A stretch of 64,000 nt of DNA from Paguma larvata (GCA_030068075.1 CM057833.1:50221087-50285086), one strand, 5' to 3'. Positions 36,069 to 47,707 are shown, numbered from the stretch's first letter. Numbers and translations: made by a program. The notes: generated by a model from the sequence alone, not told the origin.

Positions 36069-36280
36069 ATGTTTTTTTTTTAAGTTTATTTATTTAGTTT
36101 GAGAGAGGGAGAGAAAGGGAATGTGCGGAAGCGGGAGAGGGGCAGAGAAAGAGGCAGAGAGAATCCCAAGCAGGCTCCATGCTCTCAGGTGGACCCCAAC
36201 CCAGGGCTTGAACTCATGAACCATGAGATGATGACCTCAGCCGAAATCAAAAGTTGGACATTTAACCACCCAGGCGTCCC
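36069..36280 (-). repeat. SINE, full type
   Basis: 'acccagggcttgaactcatg'; ends ccacccaggcgtccc. Confidence 0.85.
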
Positions 36281-36479
36281 AATTACAAAAGTTTTTAATG
36301 AAAGTATGCACTATATGCCTAGCAATATGTTTCCTTTAAACTCTGGAAAATCACATTCTCTTGTGTTCATATGAACTAAAATTCTTACTTGGGTAGCAGT
36401 TAGTAGAAAAAGTATAGTCATGTGGCAAAGTACGTGATACTGAAAATACAAGTATTATGAAAGTCATCAGTGAACAATG

Positions 36480-36690
36480 CGTGTGTGTGTGTGTGTGTGT
36501 GTATGTTTTAATTTATTTTGAGAGAGAGAGACTAAGGAAGGGGCAGAGAGAGGGACAGAGACAATCCCAAGCAGGCTCTGTGCCGTCCACCCAGACCCCC
36601 ACGTGGGGCTTAAACTCACAAACTGTGAGATCATGACCTCAGCCGAAACCAAGAGTCAGACGCTTAACTGGCTGAGCAACCCAGGCACCT
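36480..36690 (-). repeat. SINE, full type, tail turned into (GT)n
   Basis: CAGTGAACAATG flanks it at 36468-36479 and 36691-36702. A GT microsatellite (36481-36502) occupies the tail position. Confidence 0.9.
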
Positions 36691-36702
36691 CAGTGAACAA
36701 TG

Positions 36703-37619
36703 TGTTTTTAATTTGTAAGGAAAGGTTTCATGGAGGATTTGGGATTTGAGATGGTTCTTGAAGGTTGGGTATGAGTTGATGGAAGGGATGTATAATAAAC
36801 AGGGAGTAAGCAGCATGAACAGAGGCTTGGAATTCCAAAGTGTCAGACAATTATTTAAAGATGTTTTGGGCAAGAACCAATAAATGGGCATTGTGTTAAA
36901 AGTAGTTGTGCGCAATTACTTGGTTTGCCATCACAGATGGCACAGTTGCACATCTGCTTAAATGGAAAATCGGACTCAAAATTTCAAATCTCTTCAACTT
37001 GAAGCCCTTGCTGTATCACACTGGTTGTCTCAACATGTATGCTTCAGCATCATTCATTGAGAATCTACTAGGTGCTGTTACATCTGAGAATACAAAAATG
37101 AACAAGATATGGTATCTTTTGAGAGACACAGAGGGGTGTGTATGTGTGTGTGTACATGTGTCTATGTACTGTGGGTAATTCCTTGTGACAGTCACTCTCT
37201 CTCTGTATATGCTTTCGAGGTTTTGATCTGCTCTTCCTATGATTGTCTCAACAGTGGAGTTATCTCTTTGGGTGGAGATGCTAGCCATTTAAGAATATTG
37301 GTATAATATATAGCCTTTAAACGCAAAACCCTTATTTAACGTAGTTTCCAAAGCTGGAGAAAATCTGGGTTGGATTTGAGTGAATATTAATACATCATTC
37401 TCCAGTATGGCATTTATTAATTCCCAGTGGATTAATGAGTATATTTGACTGTATGTGATTTTCAGTTGCTAATTTAAAAACCTGTGACTCTATGTGTTTG
37501 GGCTTCTCACAACTTTTTAGTCACCTGATAGCTAAATAGTGGATGTTTACTATTTCCTGAATGGAATTACCTTTATGTCATTTAACATGGGTTACGGCTA
37601 AGAATCTACTTAACCAGGT
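36703..37619. other. Unassigned; small GT tract
   Basis: GT/AT-rich tract at 37136-37160; otherwise no recognised element. Confidence 0.5.
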
Positions 37620-37790
37620 TGCCAGCAATATAAAACTGGATGATGGACCAGTTTACCTGGGTTCAAATCCATACTCTGCTTCTCAATGCCTGGGTGACCA
37701 CTGCCTCTTTTTTCAGCTGTAAAGTAGAGATACTGATAATACTTACTTCATTGTCATATCTGGCACATATTAGGTGCTATCAATTGTTAA
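37620..37790 (+). repeat. MIR
   Basis: 'acctgggttcaaatccatac', 'cagctgtaaagtagagatac', 'ctggcacatattaggtgcta'. Confidence 0.75.
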
Positions 37791-37898
37791 AGATCTATTA
37801 TTCCGTATTTGCTGTTTTGAAATAACAAAAGCTCTAACTGACAGTTTTTATATCACTAATTTGACAGCAAAGTCTGACCTAACTAATGTTTTTGTCTT

Positions 37899-38120
37899 TT
37901 TTTAAAATGTGTTTTAACATTTATTCACTTGTGAGAGACAGAGAGAGACAGAGTGTGAGTGGGGCAGGGGCAGAGAGAGAGGGAGACACAGAATCTGAAG
38001 CAGGCTCCAGGCTCTGAGCTGTCAGCACAGAGCCCGTCACCAGGTTGGAACCCACACACTGTGGAATTGTGACCTGAGCCGAAGTCAGACGCTTAACCCA
38101 CTGAGCCACCCAGGCACCCC
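37899..38120 (-). repeat. SINE, full type
   Basis: Low-divergence centre 'caggctctgagctgtcagca'; ends ccacccaggcacccc. Confidence 0.9.
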
Positions 38121-38583
38121 TACTTTATAACATATAGGTCTTTATAACATATAGTCTTTTGGTTCTGTACTGGATCTTGTTATTTATATTCAGTTTTCAA
38201 AAGCCCTTTGTAAAATATAGATACTCATTTTTATTGTTTTATGATTCTTAGTGGATAGTCTTTCTCTTGAAGTAAAAATAAACTTGGATATTTTAAAATT
38301 TGTATTATTAATTAATGTTAATAATATATTTATTGAGTGTATACTACGTGCCACATCCTTTACTAGGTATTTTATATCATTATCTTATATATCCCAGTAG
38401 TTCTCTAGGTAGTTCCTGTTTTTAATGTGCTGAACTTAAGGGAGGTTAAGTAATTTGTCCAGGGTCACACAGTCACTCTGTGTGCTAACAGTGCTAGGAT
38501 TCGGACTTCATCTTTGCTGGTTTTGGTAATGTCTATGATTCTTTTCTTTAACCTACACTGCCTCTATAATTTAGAAGATTTTG
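38121..38583. other. Intron 2, old repeat remnant
   Basis: 38330-38510 shows an ancient pattern ('aagtaatttgtccagggtca', then 'cacagtcactc'); family uncertain. Confidence 0.45.
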
Positions 38584-38803
38584 GGGGTGCCTGGGTGGCT
38601 TAGTCAGTTAAGCTTCAGACTCTTGATCTCAGCTCAGGTTATGATCTCATGGTTCATGAGTTCAAGCCCTGTGTCAGGCTCTGTACTGACAGCATGGAGC
38701 CTGCTTGGGATTCCCTCTCTCTCGCTCTCTCTGTTCCTCCCCCACTTGTGCTCTTTTTCTCTCTCTCTCTCAAAATAAATAAACAAACTAAAAATTTTTT
38801 TAA
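38584..38803 (+). repeat. ALG6: SINE, full type, just upstream of exon 3
   Basis: Head gggggtgcctgggtggctta; tail caaaataaataaacaaac. Its end lies about 77 bases before the exon 3 acceptor. Confidence 0.9.
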
Positions 38804-38825
38804 AGAAATTTTTCATAAGAAATAA

Positions 38826-38972
<147 letters not shown>

Positions 38973-39142
38973 TAATTTTAACTTGATTTTATTGTTTATC
39001 ATAGTTAATACAGATTATTTGAAGATACGAAGGAAAATATATATAAAAGGAGTATATATTAAGGGAAAATATGCTATTCCTCTTCAGCATCCTCATTTTC
39101 CTGTATACTGATATCACTTATGTATTACCTCACATGTTGTAG

Positions 39143-39279
39143 GCTCATCTTTGAAGTTTCATACTCTCGAAAGTTACCCAGGTACTCAGCAGCTGGAATA
39201 TGATAAGAACTTTGAGGACAGAACACCATATGCCTTAGAAGCTCCTCTGGACATAAACCGAAGAACCATCCTGGGCTAA
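39143..39279 (+). other. Unidentified 45-codon open segment after exon 3, possible alternative terminal exon
   Basis: After TGTTGTAG at 39135-39142 the sequence stays open for 44 codons to TAA at 39277. If joined to exon 2 (phase 1) it is in frame with ALG6. Its peptide is hydrophilic and includes LEYDKNFEDRTPYALEAPLD. It carries none of the repeat signatures seen elsewhere, and a MIR starts about 60 bases later. I do not recognise the peptide. It could be an alternative last exon, a retrocopy fragment, or chance; the polypyrimidine tract is weak. Confidence 0.25.
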
Positions 39280-39341
39280 CAGTATTTTCTCTGGTGGTTT
39301 CGCAAGGTGACTTTGTTAGGAACGAACGGGATGTGAAAGAG

Positions 39342-39615
39342 CAGTAGCTTAGCGGTGAGGAGTGCAGGTGCTCAGGTTAGTCTGCCTGAGTCCACATCCT
39401 TGCTCTGCCATCCTCTAGCTGTAGCTGTGTGACCTGTGGCGAAATTACTTAACATTCTCTGCCACGGTTTTATCACTTGTAGAGTGGAAATGATAGCATA
39501 CATACTTCACTGGGTTATTGTGAGGACTGAAGAAAAGGATACATGTAAAACACGTAGACTAGTGTCTGCAACGAGGTGAGCTCTCAGGACATGTTAGCTG
39601 TGGTTATATCTTTAC
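39342..39615 (+). repeat. MIR
   Basis: 'agcttagcggtgaggagtgc', 'ttgctctgccatcctctagc', 'actgggttattgtgaggact'. Confidence 0.82.
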
Positions 39616-40328
39616 AGGAATTTGTGCCGGTGTCATCTTTATCGAATGTATTCTGATAACTTATTGGATGCCTGTTAGATTATTTTATTAGAGACTGGCT
39701 GTACAAACTGTTTACATTGTTCCGTTGATTGCTTTGGTCACTTTATATATATATATAAACCGATACATTTATTCAAGTTATTAGAATCCAGATGAACCAT
39801 TTTGTGGGATTTATGTGAGGAAAGCATATAATATCTTTTTTTTCAATGCTAAAATACATTGATTATTATTTTTAAATTGAAGCGTAATTGACATACAGAA
39901 TCCTGTTTTAGGTGTGCGTCATAGTGATTTGATATTTTTATACCTTATGCAGTGATCCTCGTAAGTCTAATCACCGTCACCATACAAACTTATTACAATA
40001 TTATTGACTGTATTCCTTGTGCTGTACATTACATCCCCATGACTTATTTTATAACTAGTTTGTACCTCTTCATCCCCTTCACCTATTTTGTCCACTCTAC
40101 AATCCCTTCCTACACTGATAACCAACAGTTTGTTTCCTGACTATATGAATCTGTTTTGTTTGTTCATTTGTTTCTAGATTCCGTACATAAGTGAAATCAT
40201 AGAGTATTTGTCTTTCTCTGTCTGACTTACTTCACTTAACATAATACTGTCTAAGTCCATCCATGTTATTGCAGATAGCAAGATTTTGTTCTCATGTTGT
40301 GGCTGAGTAATATTCCACTGTATATATT

Positions 40329-40680
40329 CAGTTGACCCTTGAACAACACAGGTTTGAACAAACTACAGAGGTCCACTTATATGTGGATTTTTAAAATAAG
40401 TATCATATAATACTACAAATGTATTTTCTCTTATGATTTCTCTCTCTAGCTTACTCTCTAGCTAGACTTTCTTCTCTCTACTTACTTTGTTGTAAGAATA
40501 CAGTATACAATATATATAACATGCAAGATAAGTGTGAATCAACTATTTATGTTATTGGTAAAGCTTCCAGTCAACAGGCTATTGGTAGTTAAGTTTTGGG
40601 AAATCAGAAGTTATACATGGATTTTCAGCTCTGTTGGGGGCTTGGGGCCACTAACCTCTGCATTATTCAAGATTTACTTG
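40329..40680 (+). mobile_element. Tigger/MER-like DNA transposon remnant inside L1
   Basis: Starts CAGTTGACCCTTGAACAACA; the end (ATTATTCAAGATTTACTTG) is a decayed inverted copy of the start. Non-autonomous, no transposase. Confidence 0.72.
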
Positions 40681-41126
40681 TATATAACAGTTTGTTTATC
40701 CATTGGTTTAGCAATGGATCCTTAGGTTACCTTCGCTATTATAAATAATTCTATAATAAACATAACGGTACGTACGTCTTTTCAAATTGGTGCTTTTATT
40801 TTCTTTGGATAAATACTTAGAAGTGGAATTGCTAGATCGTATGCTAGTTCTATTTCTAACTTTTTGAGGAACCTTTGTACTGTTTTCCGCAGTGGCTGGA
40901 CCAAATTACATTTTGGTTCCCTTTTCTCCACATCCTCGCCAACATTTATTTCTTGTCTTTGTGATATTTGCTTAGCCAATCTGACTGGTGTGATGAGATG
41001 ATATCTCATTGTGGTTTGGATTTGCATTTTTCTGGTTATTAGTGATGTTGAGCCTCTTTTCATGTGCCTATTGGCTATCTGTATATTTTCTTCGGAAAAG
41101 TGGCTATTCAAGTACTCTGCCCATTT

Positions 41127-41236
41127 AAAAAAAATACATAATTGTCAAATTGGCCACCATACAGTGTGTACAGTGTGCTCTTGGTTTTGGGGGTAGATTC
41201 CCGTGGTTCATCGCTTATGTACAACACCAGTGCTCA
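41127..41236. mobile_element. Short insertion with exact 13-bp target duplication
   Basis: ACTCTGCCCATTT at 41114-41126 and 41237-41249. The inner text ('gtgtgctcttggttttgggg', 'ttcccgtggttcatcgctta') resembles carnivore L1-derived sequence; family not certain. Confidence 0.6.
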
Positions 41237-41366
41237 ACTCTGCCCATTTCTTAATTGGGTTGTTTTTTGATTAAGTTCTTTATATATTTTGGACATTAAC
41301 CAATTAGTGGATATATGATTTACAAATACAGTAGGTTGCCTTTCTGTTTTGTTTTTTTGCTTGTTT

Positions 41367-41480
41367 TTAATATTTTATTTTTAAGTAATCTAATCTCTAC
41401 ACGCAACATGAGGCTCAAACTCACAACCCCAAGATAAAGAGTTGCACTCCCTACCAACTGAGCCAGCCAAGTGCCTGCCT
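41367..41480 (-). repeat. SINE, short type, inside L1
   Basis: 'aatctaatctctacacgcaa' and ends gccagccaagtgcc. Confidence 0.8.
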
Positions 41481-42057
41481 TTTTGTTTCATTGTTTTCCT
41501 TCACTGCGCAAAGGCTTTTTAGTTCCATGTAATCCCATTTATTTATTTATTATTATTTTTTTTTAGCTTTTATTGTCCTTGCCTTAGGATACTGGTCCAA
41601 AAATATAATGCTCAGACCGATGTCAAAGAACTTATGCTTATGTTTTCTTCTAGTAGTTTTATGGTTTTAGGTCTTAAGAGTCAAGTCTTTAATCCATTCT
41701 GAATTTATTTTTGTGTATGGTGTAGGATAGTGGTCTGGTTTCATTCTTTTGCATGTAACTGTCCAGTTTTCCCAACACCACTTATTGAAGAGACTGTCGT
41801 TTCCCCATTGTATATCCTTGCCTCTTTTGTCATAGATTAATTGACCATATATCCATAGGTTTATTTCTGGGCTGTCTTCTGTTCCATTGATCTATGTGTC
41901 TGTTTCATGCCAGTACTATACTGTGTTTTTGTTTTTAAATAAGAAGAACATTTAATTTGAAATTTATTTTTATTGAAATAGATTTTTGTTTTACTTCATA
42001 TATCCTTTAATGAATTTGCTTAGCAATTGAATTCAGCACCAATTCTCTCTCTTTCAA

Positions 42058-42260
42058 AAAAAAATAAATTATTTTTGAGAGAGGGAGACCCGAGTGTGAG
42101 CCTGGGAGGGGCAGAGAGAGATGGAGACACAGAATCTGAAGCAGGCTTTAGGCTGTGAGCTGTCAGCACAGAGCCTGATGTGGGACTTGAACTCATGAGC
42201 TGCTTGATCATGACCTGAGCCTAAGTTGGACGCTTAACCAACTGAGCCACCCAGGCACCT
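42058..42260 (-). repeat. SINE, full type, inside L1
   Basis: 'gatgtgggacttgaactcat'; ends ccacccaggcacc. Confidence 0.88.
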
Positions 42261-42267
42261 CCTAATT

Positions 42268-42303
42268 CTTTTTTTTTTTTAAGTTTATTTATTTTGAGAG
42301 AGA

Positions 42304-42363
<60 letters not shown>

Positions 42364-42520
42364 ATGAGTGGGGAAGGGCCAGAGAGCCGGAGAGGCAGAA
42401 TCCCAAGCAGACCTTGCACCATCAGCTGATGCAGGGCTTGAACTCATGAACTGTGAGATCATGACCTGAGCTGAGATCAAGAATTGGGCATTTGACCAAC
42501 TGAACCACCCAGGTGCTCCC
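42268..42520 (-). repeat. SINE, full type, with long (GA)n
   Basis: About 25 uninterrupted GA units at 42306-42356, the longest pure GA run in the window. Confidence 0.92.
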
Positions 42521-42835
42521 ATACTGTTTTGATTACAATAGCTTTGATAGTTTGAAATCAGAGAGTGCAATACTTCCAGCCTTGTACTTTCTCAAGACTA
42601 CTTTGGCTATTTGGGGTCTTTTGTGGTTCCATAAACATTTTAGGATTCTTTGTTCTTGGTCCTTGCTTTTATATAATTCATTTAAGAGAGAGTTTCACGC
42701 ATGAATGTCATACTGAATTCCCTACTAATAGGTTGGCTGTACCCTAGTCAGGGATCATTTAAAATAGAAATCAGCCAAATATTTGGCACTATACGTTGTA
42801 CTGTTTTGAGCATTTTTCATATTCTCATACAGTGA

Positions 42836-43036
42836 TTTTTTAAACAGTTTATTTATTTTGAGAGAGCGAAAGAGAGAAAGAGCAGGGGAGGGGCAGAGAG
42901 AGTGAGTTAGAGAATCCTAAGCAGTCTCTGCATTGTCAGCATGGAGCTCAGCATGGGGCTCCAACTTTCGAACCAGTGGGATCATGACCGAAACCAAGAG
43001 CCAGCTGCTTAATTAACTGAGCCATCCAGGTGTCCC
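42836..43036 (-). repeat. SINE, full type
   Basis: Flanked by CTCATACAGTGA and CTCATATAGTGA; ends ccatccaggtgtccc. Confidence 0.88.
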
Positions 43037-43996
43037 TCCTCATATAGTGACTTAACCATTGAGTATCACTGTTCCAATTATTAGTACATTTTTAATGTGT
43101 TTTTCTCTTGCTCAGTTGATAGAATAAGGTAGTGTTTGCTGAAGGAAAACCAACCCATTGCTTTTGAATTTTGTAATTCTTTTTTATTTCTTTGTGAAAA
43201 TTACACAGATAAGATAATTGTATTTTTGGTTGTTCTCTTGTAAGTACTTCTTAACAGATTTTGATACAAAAGTAATGGTGATATTTAATATTGAAACATT
43301 AGAGAAAAGTGATAAGTTGCAGCTTTTGGCTTAATGTTAGGTGGTGAAAACATTGATTCCAGGAGTGAGAATATAATCTTAAGTCAGTATGGAGAGTGGG
43401 TTATTCTGATCTACTTCAGTTTTCAGTTTTCCGTGCCAGTTGTCTCCTACTTTGGCCCAGATAATCAAGAGTTGACTATATGTATACATTTTCATTCTTT
43501 TTCTTTGCTAAAACCAGACAATGTATACCTCATAATTATATGATTCAATTTTAACCATGATCTGTGAACCTTAAATATTATGAAATGTCTAAAGTAATCT
43601 TGGTGGTAAATTTTATAGTTTTGAAATCTTTATTAAGGAGTGGGTGCCATGAGAATCCTGAATGGTAGGCCTAGAAACAGACATATGGTATAAAGAAACA
43701 TGATTTATCATTAGTTGATCATGCACTACTTCATGATGTTCATAAGAAATTTAAGAAATACGATTTAGTATAATAAATGTCAGAAATTTTCTCTTTATGA
43801 GTGGATAGACTAGAAAACCAAAAATGTACACCTGGCAATTCTAAGAGAAACTGATCTCTTTCAGATTCATGTTTAAATGGTGTGATTTCTTTTTTTTTTT
43901 TTACTTCATTTTTGCAATAGTGAAGTCTTTCTCTTTTTACCTAGAGAGTTAGCTATAAGTGTAATTTGTCAAAAGTCTTTCAAGTGAAATAGTCAT
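43037..43996. other. Unassigned, intron 3
   Basis: Nearly 1 kb without recognised elements. Confidence 0.5.
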
Positions 43997-44015
43997 TTAA
44001 AATATGATATCAGGA

Positions 44016-44210
44016 TGGGCGCCTGTGTGGCTCAGGTGGTTAGCGTCCGACTTCAGCCCAGGTCATTATCTCACAGTTCGTGGGTTCGAGCCCCGTATTG
44101 GGCTCTGTGCTGACAGCTCAGAGCCTGGAGCCTGCTTCAGATTCTGTGTCTCCCTCTCTCTCTGCCCGTCCCCTGCTTGTGCTCTGTTTCCTTCAAAAAT
44201 AAATAAACAT
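44016..44210 (+). repeat. SINE, full type, low divergence
   Basis: Flanked by 19-base copies TTAAAATATGATATCAGGA (43997-44015) and TTAAAATATGGTATCAGGA (44211-44229). Confidence 0.93.
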
Positions 44211-44229
44211 TAAAATATGGTATCAGGAG

Positions 44230-44355
44230 GGGCGCCTGAGTGGCTCAGTTAAGTGTCTAACTTTTGATCTTAGCTTAGGTCTTGGTCTCATGATTGTGAG
44301 TTCAAGCCCTGCATTGGGCTCTACTCTGGGTGTGGAGCCTACTTAAAAAAAGAAA
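44230..44355 (+). repeat. SINE, short/intermediate type
   Basis: Head ggggcgcctgagtggctcag; followed by a third copy of the target sequence (AAAGATACCAGGA). Confidence 0.85.
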
Positions 44356-44385
44356 AAGATACCAGGATTGGTCATGTTAAACTTT

Positions 44386-44605
44386 TTTTTTTAAATTTTT
44401 TAACGTTTATTTATTTTTGAGAGACATAGAGGCAAAGTATGAGCAGGGGAAGGGCAGAGAGAGAGGGAGATACAGAATCTGAAGCAGGCTACAGGCTCTG
44501 AGCTATCAGCACAGAGCCCGAGGTGGGGTTCGAACTCACAGACCGTGAGATCATGACCTGAGCCGAAGTCGGCCGCTTAACCAACTGAGCCACCCAGGCG
44601 CCCCA
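44386..44605 (-). repeat. SINE, full type, exact 15-bp target duplication
   Basis: GTCATGTTAAACTTT at 44371-44385 and 44606-44620; near-consensus body. Confidence 0.95.
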
Positions 44606-44620
44606 GTCATGTTAAACTTT

Positions 44621-45279
44621 AACAGTGTTTTAATAATTAAATAATTTGAAATTAAAGAAAACTTTTTATTTATTCATTGTGTATTATTATAATAAAGAAA
44701 ACAGAACTAATTTAATTTCTTAATAAATTTTATAATGAAAATTCGTTATGTGTGAGATCAGGAGTACTTTTGGCATCAAGTAATAGAAAACCTGAGTAGT
44801 AATAGCTTAGGCAATAAATTATTTTATTATCTCAAGAAGTAGGTCGTTGTAATGCGGGTAAAGTGGCTCAGTAATACCAATCAGGGACTTCCTCTCTGCT
44901 GTTCTTCCTTCTTGGCATGTTAGCTTTTCATTCTGAGTCTTTCCACTCCATAGTCAGTAGAGACTGGTCAGACTACATGTGTTGTAACTTTATGCAATCA
45001 TGCTCAAGGCAGGAATAATAGGAATACCTTCTTTTTACTTCTCTTTTTGTCAAGGAGCAAAGTCTTTCCCAACTTTAAAGCAATCATTAATAAAAAGAAA
45101 TGCTTGGCTCAGTGCAGGTATGGTTTATACCTGAAGCTAAGGGAAGAGTCCCCTTACCATGAGCTTGTTGTTTTCCAGACAAAATTACAGTTTTATAAAT
45201 CAAGAGAGTTGGTAGGCATGGCTGTTTATTTCACCATTGTTTATATTATCGAGAAACCTGAAACACTCTAAATTTTCTT
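44621..45279. other. Unassigned, intron 3
   Basis: Nothing recognised; a 74-codon open frame at 45047-45271 is without features. Confidence 0.45.
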
Positions 45280-45860
45280 TTAGTAGGGGAATGATTAAAT
45301 AAACTATATTTCCCTGTTCACATGTTTTTTCTGGATAGATCCTTAGAAGTGGAATCTCTGAAGTAGACAGTTTTAAAAGATACCAACACGAGAATATCTC
45401 CTTTCTACATACATTTATCAACACTTAATAACTTTAGACTTTAATTTTTTTAATTTTTATTATTATTATTATTTTTTATATGTTTATTTATTTTTGAGAG
45501 AAAGAGACAGAGTGTGAGCAGGAGAGGGACAGAGAGAGGGAGACACAGAATCCGAAGCAGGCTCCAGGCTCCGAGCTGTCAGCACAGAGCCCGACGTGGG
45601 ACTCGAACCCACAGACCGTGAGATCGTGACCTGAGCCGAAGTCAGATGCTCAACCGACTGAGCCATCCAGGCGCCCCAACTTCAGACTTTTAAAATTTCC
45701 ATTTTCTTGAGTACTTGTGACATTTAACATTTTTTAATATATCTGCTGATCAATGTATTTCTTCTAAAAGTTGCATATTCGTATCTTTTTTCCATGTTTT
45801 TGGTGGGTGGCAGATCATTTTTGTAGTAATCTGTATGATTTTACTTATTTATATTATTTT
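45280..45860 (+). repeat. Old L1 fragment with a SINE inside
   Basis: 'gatccttagaagtggaatct' on the left and 'aacattttttaatatatctg' on the right of the SINE. Confidence 0.5.
45444..45677 (-). repeat. SINE, full type, low divergence
   Basis: 'cccgacgtgggactcgaacc'; flanks AACTTTAGACTTTAA and AACTTCAGACTTTTA. Confidence 0.93.
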
Positions 45861-46049
45861 AAATTATTTTTAAAGTTTATTTATTTTGAGAGTGAGAGAC
45901 AGCGTGAGCAGGGGAGGAGCAGAGAGGAGAGAGAGAATCCTAAGCAGCCTCCATGCTGAACAGTGCAGAGCCCAATATGGGGCTCCATCTCACCAACTGT
46001 GAGATCATGATCTGAGCCAAAACCACATGTTGAGCCACCCAGCACCCCT
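45861..46049 (-). repeat. SINE, full type, small head deletion
   Basis: Head reads ttgagccacccagcacccc with bases missing. Confidence 0.82.
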
Positions 46050-46260
46050 CTTTATTTATTTTTAAATGTTTATTTATTTATTTTGACAGAGAGTGTGCAA
46101 GTGGGGGAGGATAAAGAGAAGGAGAGAGAGAGAGAGTCCCAAACAGGCTCCATGCTGTCAGCACAGAGCCTGATGTGGGGGCTTAGTCTCACAAACCATG
46201 AGATCATGTCCTGAGCCGAAACCAAGAGTCGTATGCTTAACTGAGTCACCCAGGCACCCT
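46050..46260 (-). repeat. SINE, full type
   Basis: Follows directly; ends tcacccaggcaccct. Confidence 0.84.
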
Positions 46261-46288
46261 TAATTTGTATGGTTTTAAAATAAAGTTA

Positions 46289-46734
46289 CAGTCGTCCTCC
46301 ACTATTCATGGGGCATAAGTTCCAATACCCCAGTGGATGCTTGAAACTACGGAGAGCACCAGATCCTGTAGGCTATGTTTTTTCCTATACGTGCATACCA
46401 ATGATAAAGTTTAATTCATAAGTTAGCACAGTAAGAGATTAATAATGATAACTAATAATAACAGAACAACTCTATATGTTCTATGTGAAGAATGCATTTC
46501 TTTCAAAATATCTTATTGGACTATACTTACCTTTCTTCTTTTTGTGATAATGTAAGATAATAAAATGCCTATATCCTGAGATGAAGTGCAGCAAATGACA
46601 TAGGCATTGCGATGTAGCATTACGCTACTGTTGACTTTCTGAGGATACATCAGGACAACCTGCTTCCAGACTGCGGTTAACCACTGGTCACCGCAATCGC
46701 AGAAAGTGAAACTGTGGATAAGGGAGGACTACTG
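46289..46734. mobile_element. Tigger/mariner-like non-autonomous DNA transposon, complete ends
   Basis: Starts CAGTCGTCCTCCACTATTCA, ends GATAAGGGAGGACTACTG: imperfect terminal inverted repeats, with TA at 46287-46288 and 46735-46736 as target duplication. 446 bp, no open transposase frame. Confidence 0.85.
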
Positions 46735-46739
46735 TATAT

Positions 46740-47338
46740 CCATTTTCTATGCTATGTTAACAAATGACCACAAATGGTAATTACTTAAACTCACATTTTT
46801 TTATCACACAGCTTTTTTTTTTAGGTCTAAAGTCTGGGCATGGCTTAGCTTGATATTCTGCTCAGGGCCTCAAGAAGGCTGTATGCAATCCAGTTGTCAT
46901 CTGGGGCTCTAGTCTTATCAGAGTTTCAACTGGGAAGGAACCGTTTCCAAGGTACCTCAGGTTGTTGGCAGAATTAATGTACTTGCATCTACAAGACTGA
47001 GGACTTCAGTTTCTTGTTGGATGCTACCCTCAGCTCCTAGAGTCTACTTGCAGTTTCTTGCCATGTGGCTTCACTAGTATGGTCACTTATTAAAACATGA
47101 TGGCTTGTCTTTTCGATGTCAGTGAAAGGAAGTATCTCTGGCACACTTGCTAGCAAGACAGATCTTACATATACATAAAACATAAGCACAAGAGTGGTAT
47201 CTATCACCTTTGCCATATTCTGTTGATTACAAGCAAGTCACAGGTCTTACACACTCAAGGGGATTGTACACATTCAGGGGCATGAACAATAGGAATGGGG
47301 TTTGTGGGGATGACCTTAAAGTCTGTCTGCTACAACAG
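46740..47338 (-). repeat. Old LTR-like repeat, family not assigned
   Basis: 'aaagtctgggcatggcttag', 'gattacaagcaagtcacagg', 'aagtctgtctgctacaaca'. Same family as 8130-8605. Confidence 0.5.
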
Positions 47339-47517
47339 TATTCTACATTTTAATCATTTTTCTTGTGTGTATGTATGTATAAAATGTTTTTCATGTCTTT
47401 AAACTTTTCTTAAGGTGTCTTGTCATAAAAATTTTACATTTTGATGTACAGAAATTGTTTGAACTATTGTTGAAATTCTTCTGTAAATTTGAAACTATTT
47501 CACTTTAAAATATATTT

Positions 47518-47707
47518 TTGGGGGGCAGTTGGGTGGCTGAGTCACTTAAGTGTCTGACTCATGATTTTGGCTTACATCACGATCTCACAGTTTGTGAGAT
47601 CGAGCCACACGTCATCAGCACAGAGCCTGCTTGGTATTCTCTCTCCCTCCTCAGCTCAAGTGCCCACATGCCCACCCTTTCTCAAAAATAAACTTTAAAA
47701 ATATATA
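47518..47707 (+). repeat. SINE, full type, diverged
   Basis: Head ggggggcagttgggtggctg; tail aaaaataaactttaaaaa. Confidence 0.85.

Larger units (their letters stand above)
39855..42680 (+). repeat. L1 3' region, about 2.8 kb, with nested insertions
   Basis: Diagnostic L1 text at 40196-40318 ('cacttaacataatactgtct', 'tattccactgtatatattc'), 40797-41120 ('cttagaagtggaattgctag'), 41570-41930 ('gttccattgatctatgtgtc') and 42525-42680. Interrupted by a Tigger-like element and at least four smaller insertions. No open ORF2. Confidence 0.82.

Noticed and set aside
40782..41111. 109-codon reverse frame resembling a retroelement protein
   Set aside because: Antisense reading of an L1 3' region without reverse-transcriptase motifs.
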